Assembly: GCA_021732245.1 (NCBI GenBank)
Contig: JAKFVJ010000212.1
Location: forward strand, 1 to 13,446
Length of the DNA: 13,446 nt
Direction: 5' to 3'
From: Candidatus Obscuribacterales bacterium
Lineage (GTDB): Bacteria > Cyanobacteriota > Vampirovibrionia > Obscuribacterales > Obscuribacteraceae
Part shown: piece by piece, positions 1-6,831 of the stretch
How positions within the stretch are numbered: position 1 is the stretch's first letter
Layout: each line of letters starts with the position of its first letter
The notes under the pieces: generated by a model
Databases searched by the model: none
The model's input: only the letters and a program-made list of their open reading frames with translations
What the model was told of the DNA's origin: nothing
Made by a program: the position numbers and the translations under genes

Positions 1-534
1 TTCAGCATCAACTACGACGGCGCTGAAATCGTCGTCGATCGCGACGGCTGCGAGCGTCAATCCACGCGCATTCAGGGGACGGTCAAACATCAATTGACCA
101 CCTATGAACGTAGCAAATATTCGGCAGCTGAGTTTCTCGTCTCAAAACAAGGGCTCGAATACCTGGACAGCGTCCGCCAAGATATCCAGCACTATTCTCG
201 AAAGCTGGATCTTCACGCTCGCAGCAAACAATTGCTCGATAGCGCGAAGCATATCTTGAAGGCGGACAAAGAGCAGCACGGCACTCTCCTTGCAGCAAAC
301 ACTCGCGACAGCTTAATCAAGTGGATCGCAAGACACCGCACACTTGTCAACGACAAACTTGCGTGTTGGGTCGTCACAGGTGAAAAGCTGCAGAAGAAGC
401 CACTCGCCGTTCTTCGCGCACAAGCAGTAGCTGTTTCGCGTCAAGCAGCTGCCGCACCCACGCCGAAAGCGTCGGAACAACAGCTTTATGCTCTAGTCAA
501 CAGGTTCGCTGCTATGCACGTGCGAGCCAGCTAG
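1..534 (+). CDS. Unknown protein, C-terminal part (cut by left edge)
   Basis: The frame is open from the first base and ends at TAG 532-534, giving 177 visible codons. The true start lies upstream; a TTG at 94 is in frame but has no clear ribosome binding site, so the gene most likely enters from outside the window. The visible part begins with a short segment that could be beta-rich (FSINYDGAEIVVDRDG). The rest is mainly helical and rich in Lys, Arg, Gln and Ala, with an Ala/Pro linker (AAAAPTPKAS) near the end. I see no signal peptide, membrane segment or catalytic motif and do not recognise the family. A 10-bp hairpin follows the stop by about 30 nt, so this gene probably ends its transcription block. 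Confidence 0.75.
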   Translation, partial: FSINYDGAEIVVDRDGCERQSTRIQGTVKHQLTTYERSKYSAAEFLVSKQGLEYLDSVRQDIQHYSRKLDLHARSKQLLDSAKHILKADKEQHGTLLAANTRDSLIKWIARHRTLVNDKLACWVVTGEKLQKKPLAVLRAQAVAVSRQAAAAPTPKASEQQLYALVNRFAAMHVRAS

Positions 535-566
535 TCACAACGTCAATCGACGACGATATCTCATTC

Positions 567-592
567 GGCTCCCAGCATTCGGGCTGGGAGCC
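567..592 (+). terminator. Perfect 10-bp hairpin, terminator-like without U-tract
   Basis: Arms 567-576 (GGCTCCCAGC) and 583-592 (GCTGGGAGCC) pair perfectly around a 6-nt loop. The following bases (TCCTTGTATT) are only moderately T-rich, so this is a weak intrinsic terminator at best. It could instead be an mRNA stabiliser or processing site. The next gene starts only 28 nt downstream with its own ribosome binding site. Confidence 0.5.
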
Positions 593-620
593 TCCTTGTA
601 TTACTTAGGAGTAATCAAAT

Positions 621-1067
621 ATGGACAACTTCGAAAAGCGCACTGACTCTCTTCTCAACCGTTTTGACAATCGAGTTTTCATCGATGACACGCGTGAAGA
701 AGAGGGCGACTTTGCCTTTGATGAACTCGTGAAGTTTCTGAATATGTATCCTCAGAACATCGATGTTCTCGAAAAGCTTTTCACACTGCTGACGCGCAAC
801 TGCCCTCCCGGCAGCAAACGCACGCTTGTGCTGGACTCGTGGGGCGGAAATCCACACGAACCACAAGCACCAAACGTCCGCTACATCGGACACGAAGATT
901 TTGTTCGTGATGGTGTACTGACCATTGAAGTACGCCTTCCGGTCAAAGACCAACGCATCGCCGACAACGCACTCGGCATCGTTGAAGGCTTCGCCAACAA
1001 GACCGACCTCAACGCCATCATCGCAGTACAAATCACACAGCCTGCAACAACCCAAGGAGCTAAATGA
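621..1067 (+). CDS. Unknown 148-aa soluble protein
   Basis: The ATG at 621 is set by AGGAG at 607-611, a 9-nt spacing. The protein is acidic near the N terminus (residues about 22-35 include DDTREEEGD). It has a helical stretch around FDELVKFLNMY and then alternating beta-like segments (LTIEVRLPV, NAIIAVQIT). There is no signal peptide, membrane helix or motif I recognise. Its end overlaps the next gene by 4 nt (ATGA at 1064-1067), and an AAGGAG inside its last codons serves the next start. The two are therefore translationally coupled, and this protein probably works with the isochorismatase-like enzyme encoded next. Function unknown. Confidence 0.8.
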   Translation: MDNFEKRTDSLLNRFDNRVFIDDTREEEGDFAFDELVKFLNMYPQNIDVLEKLFTLLTRNCPPGSKRTLVLDSWGGNPHEPQAPNVRYIGHEDFVRDGVLTIEVRLPVKDQRIADNALGIVEGFANKTDLNAIIAVQITQPATTQGAK

Positions 1068-1681
1068 CGAGACGATTTCGAACTGAAACAACTCTTGCGG
1101 TAATAGACATGGCACCGGCACACAGTCGCTATTTGCCTCTGAACGCCAAAGCCATGCTATTCAGCAACGTGCTCATGCAAATTAAGCAAGCGATAGTTGA
1201 AGGACAACCGGTAATTGTCCAAGACTTTCCCGACTCATCGGTAGCGGACGAACTCAGCTGCACTCATGACTTTGTCATGAATGCGTTGAGCGGCTACGCC
1301 GATAAATGCTTTATCAAAAAGCATCAAAACGATGGCTCGCAAGAAATTCTCGAAGCATGCCGGGACCAAGGCTATCCAACCAAGCACATTCAACTATGCG
1401 GATTGTTCACCAATCGCTGCATACGCGATACAGCCGTTGGACTAGCCAAACAACAACCAGACGGCATCATCGAAGTCATGCGCACTGCCTGCGCATCAAC
1501 AGATCCAGCGGACGAACTTCGACAGTGCTTTTGGAATCGCTTTTCAGAAACGAACATCACGATAACTCCAGCGCCGACCATCATCCCCTGGTCGGCGCAC
1601 CAAGATGACGAACAACTGTACTTCAGCGTCAAAGCCCGCGACCACATGCGCCGCGACTACGACGCGTACATCGCCCTCTGA
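1064..1681 (+). CDS. Isochorismatase-like cysteine hydrolase (copy 1)
   Basis: This 205-aa protein has the alpha/beta fold signature of the isochorismatase/cysteine-hydrolase superfamily. The expected Asp-Lys-Cys triad can be placed at D15 (LAVIDMAP), K85 or K86 (CFIKKHQ) and C119 (LFTNRCIRDTAVGLA). Known members hydrolyse amides or vinyl ethers such as nicotinamide, N-carbamoyl compounds and isochorismate. The Asp-His metal pattern of nicotinamidases is not evident, so the substrate is open. The start is fixed by AAGGAG at 1054-1059 and the 4-nt overlap with the preceding gene. The last roughly 30 residues are charged and aromatic and extend past the common core. A clear paralogue lies at 2610-3161, sharing GYPT, the Cys motif, R-x-AC-x-AS and FW-x-RF. 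The protein is probably cytosolic. Confidence 0.82.
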   Translation: MTRRFRTETTLAVIDMAPAHSRYLPLNAKAMLFSNVLMQIKQAIVEGQPVIVQDFPDSSVADELSCTHDFVMNALSGYADKCFIKKHQNDGSQEILEACRDQGYPTKHIQLCGLFTNRCIRDTAVGLAKQQPDGIIEVMRTACASTDPADELRQCFWNRFSETNITITPAPTIIPWSAHQDDEQLYFSVKARDHMRRDYDAYIAL

Positions 1682-1726
1682 TCGTCACTTTGCGATCTCG
1701 GTCGACCACTCGCTGGTTCTCCGTAG

Positions 1727-1750
1727 GGGCGCATTGCATGCGCCCTTTTT
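1727..1750 (+). terminator. Intrinsic terminator
   Basis: An 8-bp perfect stem, GGGCGCAT (1727-1734) with ATGCGCCC (1738-1745), has a 3-nt loop and is followed directly by five T (1746-1750). This is a good Rho-independent terminator for the two-gene unit ending at 1681. Confidence 0.8.
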
Positions 1751-1755
1751 GCACC

Positions 1756-1788
1756 GACCCGGAGCTCCGTCTCAGACGCCTCCGGGTC
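1756..1788 (+). other. Second nested hairpin after the terminator
   Basis: Arms GACCCGGAG (1756-1764) and CTCCGGGTC (1780-1788) pair over 9 bp. An inner stem CGTC/GACG (1768-1771 with 1775-1778) closes a 3-nt loop. No T-run follows. It sits in the 5' leader region of the next gene, so it could be a transcript 5' or 3' boundary, a processing site or a protein-binding element. The gap 1682-1839 holds only this hairpin and the preceding terminator; I see no convincing promoter. Confidence 0.6.
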
Positions 1789-1839
1789 TCCCGTCCTACG
1801 TTCTCAATCTAACCCCCTACCAAAAGGTAATCCACAACC

Positions 1840-2526
1840 ATGTCTAGAAACTACATTTCCAGTTCCAAAACAGAAGCATCGCAAAGCAAAGCCGGCCTCT
1901 TCTCAAAAGTCGCCGCCATCCTCACCGGCCAAATGGTCATCACCGCCGCCGGTGCCTATGTGGGTCAAGGCATCCACGACACCGGTGTGTTCATCGCTTT
2001 GTGCATCACAACCCTGCTCGGCATATTCGCCGTCAGATGGGCAGCCGCAAAATCAAATGTGCTCGGACTCAGCGTCACAGGCATCTGGACATTCCTCATG
2101 GGTCTCATGCTCGGTCCAGCGATGGGAATTTACCTGGAAGACCTCGGCGCAGCAGTTGTCGTGCAGTCGTTTCTCGGAACCGCCGGCGTCATGGCAATAT
2201 GCGGCACCATCGCCGGATGCAGCGGCATCAACTTCAGCGGTCGCGGCTTCGGTCGCCTGCTATTCGTATCCTTGCTCGGTCTTGTAGTCGCAGGACTAGC
2301 AAACATCTTCATCAGCTTCGGGCACTTCGGCACGCTCTTGTACGCGGGAATCGGAATGCTCGTCTTCACCGGCTACTTCCTCCTCGATTTCCATCAATTG
2401 CTCGTGAAATCAGACTCAAGCGATGACACCTGGGAATTCGCTATTTGGATGTCCGTCGGTCTCTACCTCGATTACGTCAACTTCGTTCTTTATCTTCTGC
2501 GCTTCTTGCGCGAACTAAAGAAGTAG
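1840..2526 (+). CDS. Bax inhibitor-1 / YetJ (TMBIM) family membrane protein
   Basis: This 228-aa protein is very hydrophobic, with about seven predicted membrane helices starting near residue 24. Its C-terminal third carries the family signature: FTGYFLLDFHQLL (D183) and GLYLDYVNFVLYLLRFL (D211). In bacterial YetJ an Asp pair at equivalent places forms the pH-sensitive latch of a calcium-leak channel, so D183 and D211 are the likely counterparts. This is inferred from motif position. Family members in bacteria include YetJ, YccA and YbhL; YccA modulates the FtsH protease. The start at 1840 follows AAAAGG (1822-1827) at a long 12-nt spacing, so initiation may be modest. Terminator-like hairpins on both sides make it a single-gene block. 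Confidence 0.85.
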   Translation: MSRNYISSSKTEASQSKAGLFSKVAAILTGQMVITAAGAYVGQGIHDTGVFIALCITTLLGIFAVRWAAAKSNVLGLSVTGIWTFLMGLMLGPAMGIYLEDLGAAVVVQSFLGTAGVMAICGTIAGCSGINFSGRGFGRLLFVSLLGLVVAGLANIFISFGHFGTLLYAGIGMLVFTGYFLLDFHQLLVKSDSSDDTWEFAIWMSVGLYLDYVNFVLYLLRFLRELKK

Positions 2527-2554
2527 TTCGTCGACCACTTTCGCAACACCCCCA

Positions 2555-2589
2555 ACACGCCGGTGAATTTCTTCACCGGCGTGTCTTTT
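2555..2589 (+). terminator. Strong intrinsic terminator
   Basis: A perfect 13-bp stem, ACACGCCGGTGAA (2555-2567) with TTCACCGGCGTGT (2572-2584), has a TTTC loop and is followed by CTTTT. It is 28 nt past the stop of the membrane protein gene. The next start codon is only 20 nt downstream, leaving no room for a complete promoter between them. Confidence 0.85.
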
Positions 2590-2609
2590 CACACAAAAGG
2601 AGCACATCA

Positions 2610-3161
2610 ATGAACATTCTCCAACTTCGCTACGACATCCGAATCGCAAAACATGTGCTCCTCGTCGTCGACATGCAACCTGTTTGGGCTACTTCCAATA
2701 ACCCAGAATTGCAAGAGCGCATCGCGATGCTCATCAATTGGTCAATGCACCACGGTTGCCCAATCATCTTTCTGGAATATCGCCATTCCGACAATGAGCC
2801 GACTGAGCGCACAACTCACGAATGCCTGCTCAAACTCGTGCGTGACTACGATCTCTACAGCAGAGTGCCAAAGCGACAATCGCGCGGTTCAGACGAAACG
2901 GTTTTACGCTGCATCGAAGCCGGCTATCCAACCAACAACTTCATTGTTGCCGGAGTCGACGCCGACGCTTGCGTAATCAACACCGTCACAGGACTTGCAC
3001 GCATGCGACCGAATGCACGCATCCAGGTCGTCCGCGACGCTTGCCGCGCATCCAACGAAATAACAAATAACGACGAGTCGTTCTGGAAGAGATTTGTCTT
3101 CAAGAATGTCTCTCTCTGTCATTTGCAAGAGTCCGCACCGTCCTCACCAGCCAACCTATAA
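2610..3161 (+). CDS. Isochorismatase-like cysteine hydrolase (copy 2)
   Basis: This 183-aa protein has the isochorismatase-like core. Candidate catalytic residues are D21 (LLVVDMQPVW, the classic first strand), K88 (SRVPKRQSRG) and C121 (VAGVDADACVINTVTGLA). The frame is open upstream to 2445, but AAAGGAG at 2596-2602 with a 7-nt spacing selects the ATG at 2610; the longer version would run through the terminator. It is closer to the family consensus than its paralogue at 1064-1681. The nicotinamidase metal motif (D-x-H pattern) is not evident, so I do not call it pncA. Its TAA overlaps the ribosome binding site of the next gene. It belongs with the 139-aa protein and the RNA ligase in one hairpin-bounded unit, suggesting a shared process. 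Substrate unknown. Confidence 0.85.
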   Translation: MNILQLRYDIRIAKHVLLVVDMQPVWATSNNPELQERIAMLINWSMHHGCPIIFLEYRHSDNEPTERTTHECLLKLVRDYDLYSRVPKRQSRGSDETVLRCIEAGYPTNNFIVAGVDADACVINTVTGLARMRPNARIQVVRDACRASNEITNNDESFWKRFVFKNVSLCHLQESAPSSPANL

Positions 3162-3172
3162 GGAGCCAATCA

Positions 3173-3592
3173 ATGAAAACTGTTTCCGCTCAAGAAATGA
3201 AAGACCGACTCGGCATTGACATCGAACAAGAACGTCGGGAAAACATGACGCTCAACAGGCTGTGTTCATTCCTCCATCGCGTAGCAATGGCCGGCGTCCA
3301 TCCCAACAACATCGGTCTCGATGGACGCGTGGCGACTCAATCCCTCATCGAGCAGGGATTTGCACATCCCGAAGTCATCGCCAAACACTTCATTAAACGC
3401 GACGGAGAATATCCACTCGACGGCGCACATCTAAAACTCTACGGCGGCTTCTTCTGGACAAAAGAGGGACGTAGATTCGGCACGCTAAAACTCGAAAGCC
3501 CCGACTCCCGCGCCAACTTCCCCAACTTCTCTCAAGAAGTTGACCAACTCGTCGCTCAATACTTCCCAGACCGTTCAGCAAGGAGTGAATAA
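3173..3592 (+). CDS. Unknown 139-aa protein, coupled to RNA ligase
   Basis: The start at 3173 follows AAGGAG (3160-3165), which shares bases with the previous stop codon. The protein is soluble, starts with a charged helical segment (AQEMKDRLGIDIEQERREN), and has a hydrophobic-aromatic patch in the second half (LYGGFFWTKEGRRFGTLKLE). No catalytic motif is evident and I do not recognise the family. Its TAA and the ATG of the RNA ligase share one base (TAATG at 3590-3594), and the ligase ribosome binding site lies inside this gene. Equal synthesis and a possible complex with the ligase are therefore plausible. Candidate roles such as a ligase accessory factor or RNA-binding partner are inference from position only. 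Confidence 0.8.
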   Translation: MKTVSAQEMKDRLGIDIEQERRENMTLNRLCSFLHRVAMAGVHPNNIGLDGRVATQSLIEQGFAHPEVIAKHFIKRDGEYPLDGAHLKLYGGFFWTKEGRRFGTLKLESPDSRANFPNFSQEVDQLVAQYFPDRSARSE

Positions 3593-5385
3593 TGTCCCAA
3601 CAATTCGGATTCGGCAATGGACTGCCCTCACTCGATGAATTCTTCCAAGCACAGCGCAACGGTTGGATCGTCTCAAGGACTCGCAAAACTTCCGACGGCT
3701 TGACCTACAGAATCTTCAACTACAGCAAACGCGCTCAATTTCATCGAGTCTGGACACCAGTCACATTGGTGGCGCGCGGTCTCATCTACTGCGAAGAGAC
3801 CCAAGAAATTGTCGCTCTAGCCTTGGACAAATTCTTCAACCTCGGCGAAAGAATCAGCGACACCGAATGCGCAACAATTCAGTCCGGCCCATTCGAGGCC
3901 CTAGTGAAATTGGACGGAGCACTCGGGATCGGCTACAGAGTAAATCAAGCAATCTCGATTGCCACCCGTGGCTCGTTTGATTCACCTCAAGCCTTGGCTG
4001 CGCAATCACTCTGGAACGAGAAGTACAAACAGCACGAACACCTCTTCTACACAGAATGGAATCACATCACACCAATGATGGAGATTATCCATCCCGTTAG
4101 TCGAGTAGTGGTTCAATACGACTTCCAAGACCTCGTGCTGATTGCTGCCCGCAATCGTTTTACCGGCGAAGATATGCCGTATGAGTTTCTCGTCGAAATG
4201 TCTCAACGATTGGGCATGCCAGTCGTTGAGCGCTTCAGCAGCGACGATCTCGACGCTATTCTCCTCCGTGTAACAGAGCTGGACAGCAATCAAGAAGGCG
4301 TGGTACTTCACTGGCCGGACTATCGCGTAAAAGTCAAAGGTGACGAATACAAGCGAGTACACAGACTGCTTAGTGGAGCGACTCCACAATGCGTCGGACT
4401 TGCTTGGCTTAACGGCACTGATGAAGAGTTGCTGTTGATGATCCCCGAAGAGTTTCGCGAGAACAGCGAAAAGATTCTGTCGCGGCTGGAGGAGCAGCTT
4501 GTTGTTTCTGTTTTGGAAACAGAGGCAATTTACGCAACTGCTCCACAGACTGATCAAAGAGAGTTCGCCACATGGGTCAACCGGAATCACAAACAGATTT
4601 CGGCAGGTCTATTTGTCCGTCGTCTACTCGGCACGGACGAATTCATCAACCGACTCGTGGCGGACTCAATTGCTTCAGCAGTGAGAACAGGGCGCATTCA
4701 ATCCATGCTCACAGACTCGCACCACGAGTCGTTGATTTCCCACCTGGATGCTTACGAGGAATCCGTCGGCAATGTGTTTTGGCATTTCGCGCGTGATGTC
4801 GAATCTGGCGCACAACTCCAAATCGAGTTAAGGAAGCTAACACACAAAGCCTTGCGAAGTGCTATGGCTACTGCCGTAGAAGAGCTGAAGCCGGAATTGG
4901 TTGAGGTAAGGCTGAAAGCTTTATACGGCGACCTCGATGTCCAATCGATTTTCGCCAGCGCACCTTCACCGGACAGCCCGCTTGAGCATCATCATCAGTG
5001 GATCGCACGGTACTCGCCACAACTACGATCGTTTCTCGATCGCTGGCGCTACTGCGGTCAACGACAATCTGCCACCAACGAAGCAAGAGGAATGCTCGCA
5101 GCAGCCATTCGCACCAATTGCGTCTCGAATGCCGGCCCATGTCAGATTGACTGCACTGAATTGGCAACTGAAATTACTCAACTCGCCAATGAAGTGAAAG
5201 AAGTCTGGCAAAGCATTCCTCATGAAGAAGGACCACAAGCCATGTTGCAATTTGCTCGCAACAGCAAAAACGCTTGGGCATCCATCTTGCTCAACCAAGT
5301 GTGGAACTCACACCGCGAAGCGGTATTCAACCGCTTCATCTCCGACCATAAAAATGACGTGACTGCCTTCGGCGACGAAGGTTAG
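3592..5385 (+). CDS. T4 Rnl1-family RNA ligase with long C-terminal extension
   Basis: This enzyme would join RNA 5'-phosphate and 3'-hydroxyl ends using ATP through a lysine-AMP intermediate. Family hallmarks appear in order. An N-terminal segment ends in ARGLIYCEE and DKFFNLGE (61-86). Motif I is KLDG with K106 as the likely AMP-acceptor lysine, followed by TRGSFDSPQALAAQ (125-138). A motif III/IIIa-like region MMEIIHP lies at 162-168, motif IV EGVVL at 235-239, and motif V KVKGDEYKR at 247-255. T4 Rnl1 is 374 aa; this protein is 597 aa. Residues from about 260 on form a long, mostly helical region with no motif I know, perhaps giving RNA specificity. Rnl1 enzymes classically repair tRNAs cut by anticodon nucleases. 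The start at 3592 is fixed by AAGGAG (3580-3585) and the TAATG overlap. A terminator follows. The family call is firm; the substrate is not known. Confidence 0.9.
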   Translation: MSQQFGFGNGLPSLDEFFQAQRNGWIVSRTRKTSDGLTYRIFNYSKRAQFHRVWTPVTLVARGLIYCEETQEIVALALDKFFNLGERISDTECATIQSGPFEALVKLDGALGIGYRVNQAISIATRGSFDSPQALAAQSLWNEKYKQHEHLFYTEWNHITPMMEIIHPVSRVVVQYDFQDLVLIAARNRFTGEDMPYEFLVEMSQRLGMPVVERFSSDDLDAILLRVTELDSNQEGVVLHWPDYRVKVKGDEYKRVHRLLSGATPQCVGLAWLNGTDEELLLMIPEEFRENSEKILSRLEEQLVVSVLETEAIYATAPQTDQREFATWVNRNHKQISAGLFVRRLLGTDEFINRLVADSIASAVRTGRIQSMLTDSHHESLISHLDAYEESVGNVFWHFARDVESGAQLQIELRKLTHKALRSAMATAVEELKPELVEVRLKALYGDLDVQSIFASAPSPDSPLEHHHQWIARYSPQLRSFLDRWRYCGQRQSATNEARGMLAAAIRTNCVSNAGPCQIDCTELATEITQLANEVKEVWQSIPHEEGPQAMLQFARNSKNAWASILLNQVWNSHREAVFNRFISDHKNDVTAFGDEG

Positions 5386-5417
5386 CGCATCACCTAAAGC
5401 ATTCCAGATTTATCCCC

Positions 5418-5447
5418 AAACGGCTCGCCCACAAGCGAGCCGTTTTT
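5418..5447 (+). terminator. Strong intrinsic terminator after RNA ligase
   Basis: An 11-bp stem, AAACGGCTCGC (5418-5428) with GCGAGCCGTTT (5435-5445), has a 6-nt loop and runs into TTTTTCTTT. The next start codon is 20 nt beyond the T-run, with AAGGAG in between, so no independent promoter fits here. Confidence 0.88.
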
Positions 5448-5467
5448 CTTTCAAGGAGAACCGCTAA

Positions 5468-6280
5468 ATGAAACTTTCTTTGCAACTGTCGCGCCCAAAC
5501 TTTCACCAACCAACCAACTCATCATTAGCTAAAACGCTAAGCTCTGATGGCGAACCGGACGAAAAGACTTCATTCCTCGTCAATGCAATTGCGCTTGTAG
5601 TCTGGGCTCTGTTCAGTCTCGGCTATTACACGTTCGTCAAAGCAAACTGGCCTTGGGTTGTGCCTTACGGATTCCTCGACCTCTGGGAACAAAGAGGAGT
5701 TTGGACCGATTGGTTGAAAGCCGGTATTCCGATGTTCGTCTGGGCTGTGATTCTTAACGGCGTCATCCTGTTCAACACGACCAACAAGCCCGAACAAAAT
5801 CGGCACGCTGAAAAAGGTTTCCTCTTCGGTCTAGTGAAGAGCATCTGGGCAGGCGTATCAGAAGAAATTCTTTTCCGCTGGCTCATATTCATGGGCGCTT
5901 TTGCCGCCCTCGCCTTGTCTAACTATCTGTTTTTCGGAGCCTTATTCCACTTCGGAGTGGCGGAATGGTTTCAGTTGAATGTTGGTGGACCTCTCAATGA
6001 TTTTTGCTCGGGCGGCTACATGCACAAATACATCAACAATCCGGACAACTGGATGTTGGGTGCAGCCATTCTTTCAGCTAACGCCAAATTCCGCGACGGT
6101 CATAAATATCAAGGAACTCTCGGACTAGTTAATAGCTGGTTCGCCGGACTATTCCTCTTCTACATCATGTTCAACTACGGACTGCTAGCAGCCATTCTCG
6201 TACACGCCTTGTACGACATCATCTGCTACACAGTCGGCTACCTGGATTGCATCATCGAACGCGCCGGCGGCAACGCCTAG
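5468..6280 (+). CDS. CPBP-family intramembrane metalloprotease-like protein
   Basis: This 270-aa membrane protein has the three CPBP (Rce1-like, ABI) motifs. Motif 1 is EEILFR (E132, E133, R137), motif 2 FRDGH (F208 to H212), and motif 3 HALYD (H246, D250). These residues form the glutamate/histidine active site of intramembrane CAAX-type proteases. Bacterial relatives act in bacteriocin self-immunity and processing of membrane proteins. The first roughly 33 residues are polar and probably cytosolic; several membrane helices follow. The spacing between motifs 1 and 2 is long (about 70 residues) and contains a polar loop around 171-198. The start is supported by AAGGAG at 5453-5458. It is the first gene of a six-gene run ending at 8634. 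The target is unknown. Confidence 0.87.
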   Translation: MKLSLQLSRPNFHQPTNSSLAKTLSSDGEPDEKTSFLVNAIALVVWALFSLGYYTFVKANWPWVVPYGFLDLWEQRGVWTDWLKAGIPMFVWAVILNGVILFNTTNKPEQNRHAEKGFLFGLVKSIWAGVSEEILFRWLIFMGAFAALALSNYLFFGALFHFGVAEWFQLNVGGPLNDFCSGGYMHKYINNPDNWMLGAAILSANAKFRDGHKYQGTLGLVNSWFAGLFLFYIMFNYGLLAAILVHALYDIICYTVGYLDCIIERAGGNA

Positions 6281-6290
6281 GAGAATCAGC

Positions 6291-6485
6291 ATGACTGAAC
6301 AAAAACAACGCACACTCAAAGAACTCAACGAGCGTGAACAACAAATCCTGCCACGCCTCTACGAGATACAGGCAGAGCAAGAAAAGCTCAACACAGAGTA
6401 CGGCAAACTCTATCACGAACTAATGGGCATCCACCAAGAGCGCGCGAATACAGTCAATAAACCTACAGGAGGACAATCACCGTGA
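6291..6485 (+). CDS. Small 64-aa coiled-coil protein
   Basis: AGGAG at 6279-6283 overlaps the previous stop codon and sets the ATG at 6291. The product is almost entirely charged residues, Gln and Leu, with a heptad-like pattern (residues 8-52, such as LKELNEREQQILPRLYEIQA). A coiled coil or helical hairpin is likely, with a short disordered tail (NKPTGGQSP). Such proteins often serve as oligomerising adaptors, but nothing here identifies a partner. The gene overlaps the next by 4 nt (GTGA), so it is translationally coupled to the membrane protein at 6482. Confidence 0.75.
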   Translation: MTEQKQRTLKELNEREQQILPRLYEIQAEQEKLNTEYGKLYHELMGIHQERANTVNKPTGGQSP

Positions 6486-6820
6486 TTAAACGCCTAATCA
6501 AACTCGCCCTGCTCACATTCGTCCCAGTCGTTTGGTGGTTCTATCAGGCAGTCGGATACGGTCTCTGCTGGGCAGGGTACGGCTTGCAGATAATTGCACT
6601 CGGACTATTCAATGTGTTGTTTGTTATTCCAGAGCAAACAACATGTCAGTTATTAGCGAGAGCATGTCACTGGGAATTGCCAGTGTGGCAATGCGTAGCA
6701 ATTCCCAGCCTGCTTGATTTCAATGCTAATTCCGGCTGGGTCGTTGGTCTCGCCATCGTCACCTGGCTGGTAACAGTCATAACCGTTTGGAGCACGCACG
6801 ATTTCGGAATTGACCTTTAA
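6482..6820 (+). CDS. Small membrane protein, about three helices (GTG start)
   Basis: This is a 112-aa hydrophobic protein. Likely membrane segments are at about 7-24, 26-49 and 86-104, with a Cys-containing loop between the second and third (TCQLLARACHWELPVWQC). The start is a GTG at 6482, chosen because AGGAGG (6467-6472) sits 9 nt upstream and the start overlaps the stop of the coiled-coil gene as GTGA. I do not recognise the family. The adjacency to a coiled-coil protein and a CPBP protease suggests a membrane complex, which is inference only. AAGGAG for the following gene overlaps this stop codon. Confidence 0.75.
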   Translation: MIKRLIKLALLTFVPVVWWFYQAVGYGLCWAGYGLQIIALGLFNVLFVIPEQTTCQLLARACHWELPVWQCVAIPSLLDFNANSGWVVGLAIVTWLVTVITVWSTHDFGIDL

Positions 6821-6831
6821 GGAGCAAATTA

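Noticed and set aside
615..1121. A 168-codon open frame on the minus strand
   Set aside because: It overlaps the 148-aa gene, which has a clear ribosome binding site and a coupled downstream neighbour; the antisense product looks random.
1701..2539. A 10-base repeat GTCGACCACT at 1701-1710 and 2530-2539, both just after stop codons
   Set aside because: Ten-base matches are expected by chance many times in a window of this size, and flanking bases do not match further.
2445..2609. N-terminal extension of the second isochorismatase-like protein by 55 codons
   Set aside because: It would overlap the Bax-inhibitor gene end and run through the terminator; AAAGGAG at 2596-2602 marks the start at 2610.
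2610..3161. Nicotinamidase (pncA) identity for the isochorismatase-like genes
   Set aside because: The Asp-His metal-binding pattern of nicotinamidases is not visible in either copy, so only the superfamily is claimed.
4006..4590. A 194-codon open frame on the minus strand
   Set aside because: It is antisense to the RNA ligase core motifs, has no ribosome binding site of note and no family resemblance.
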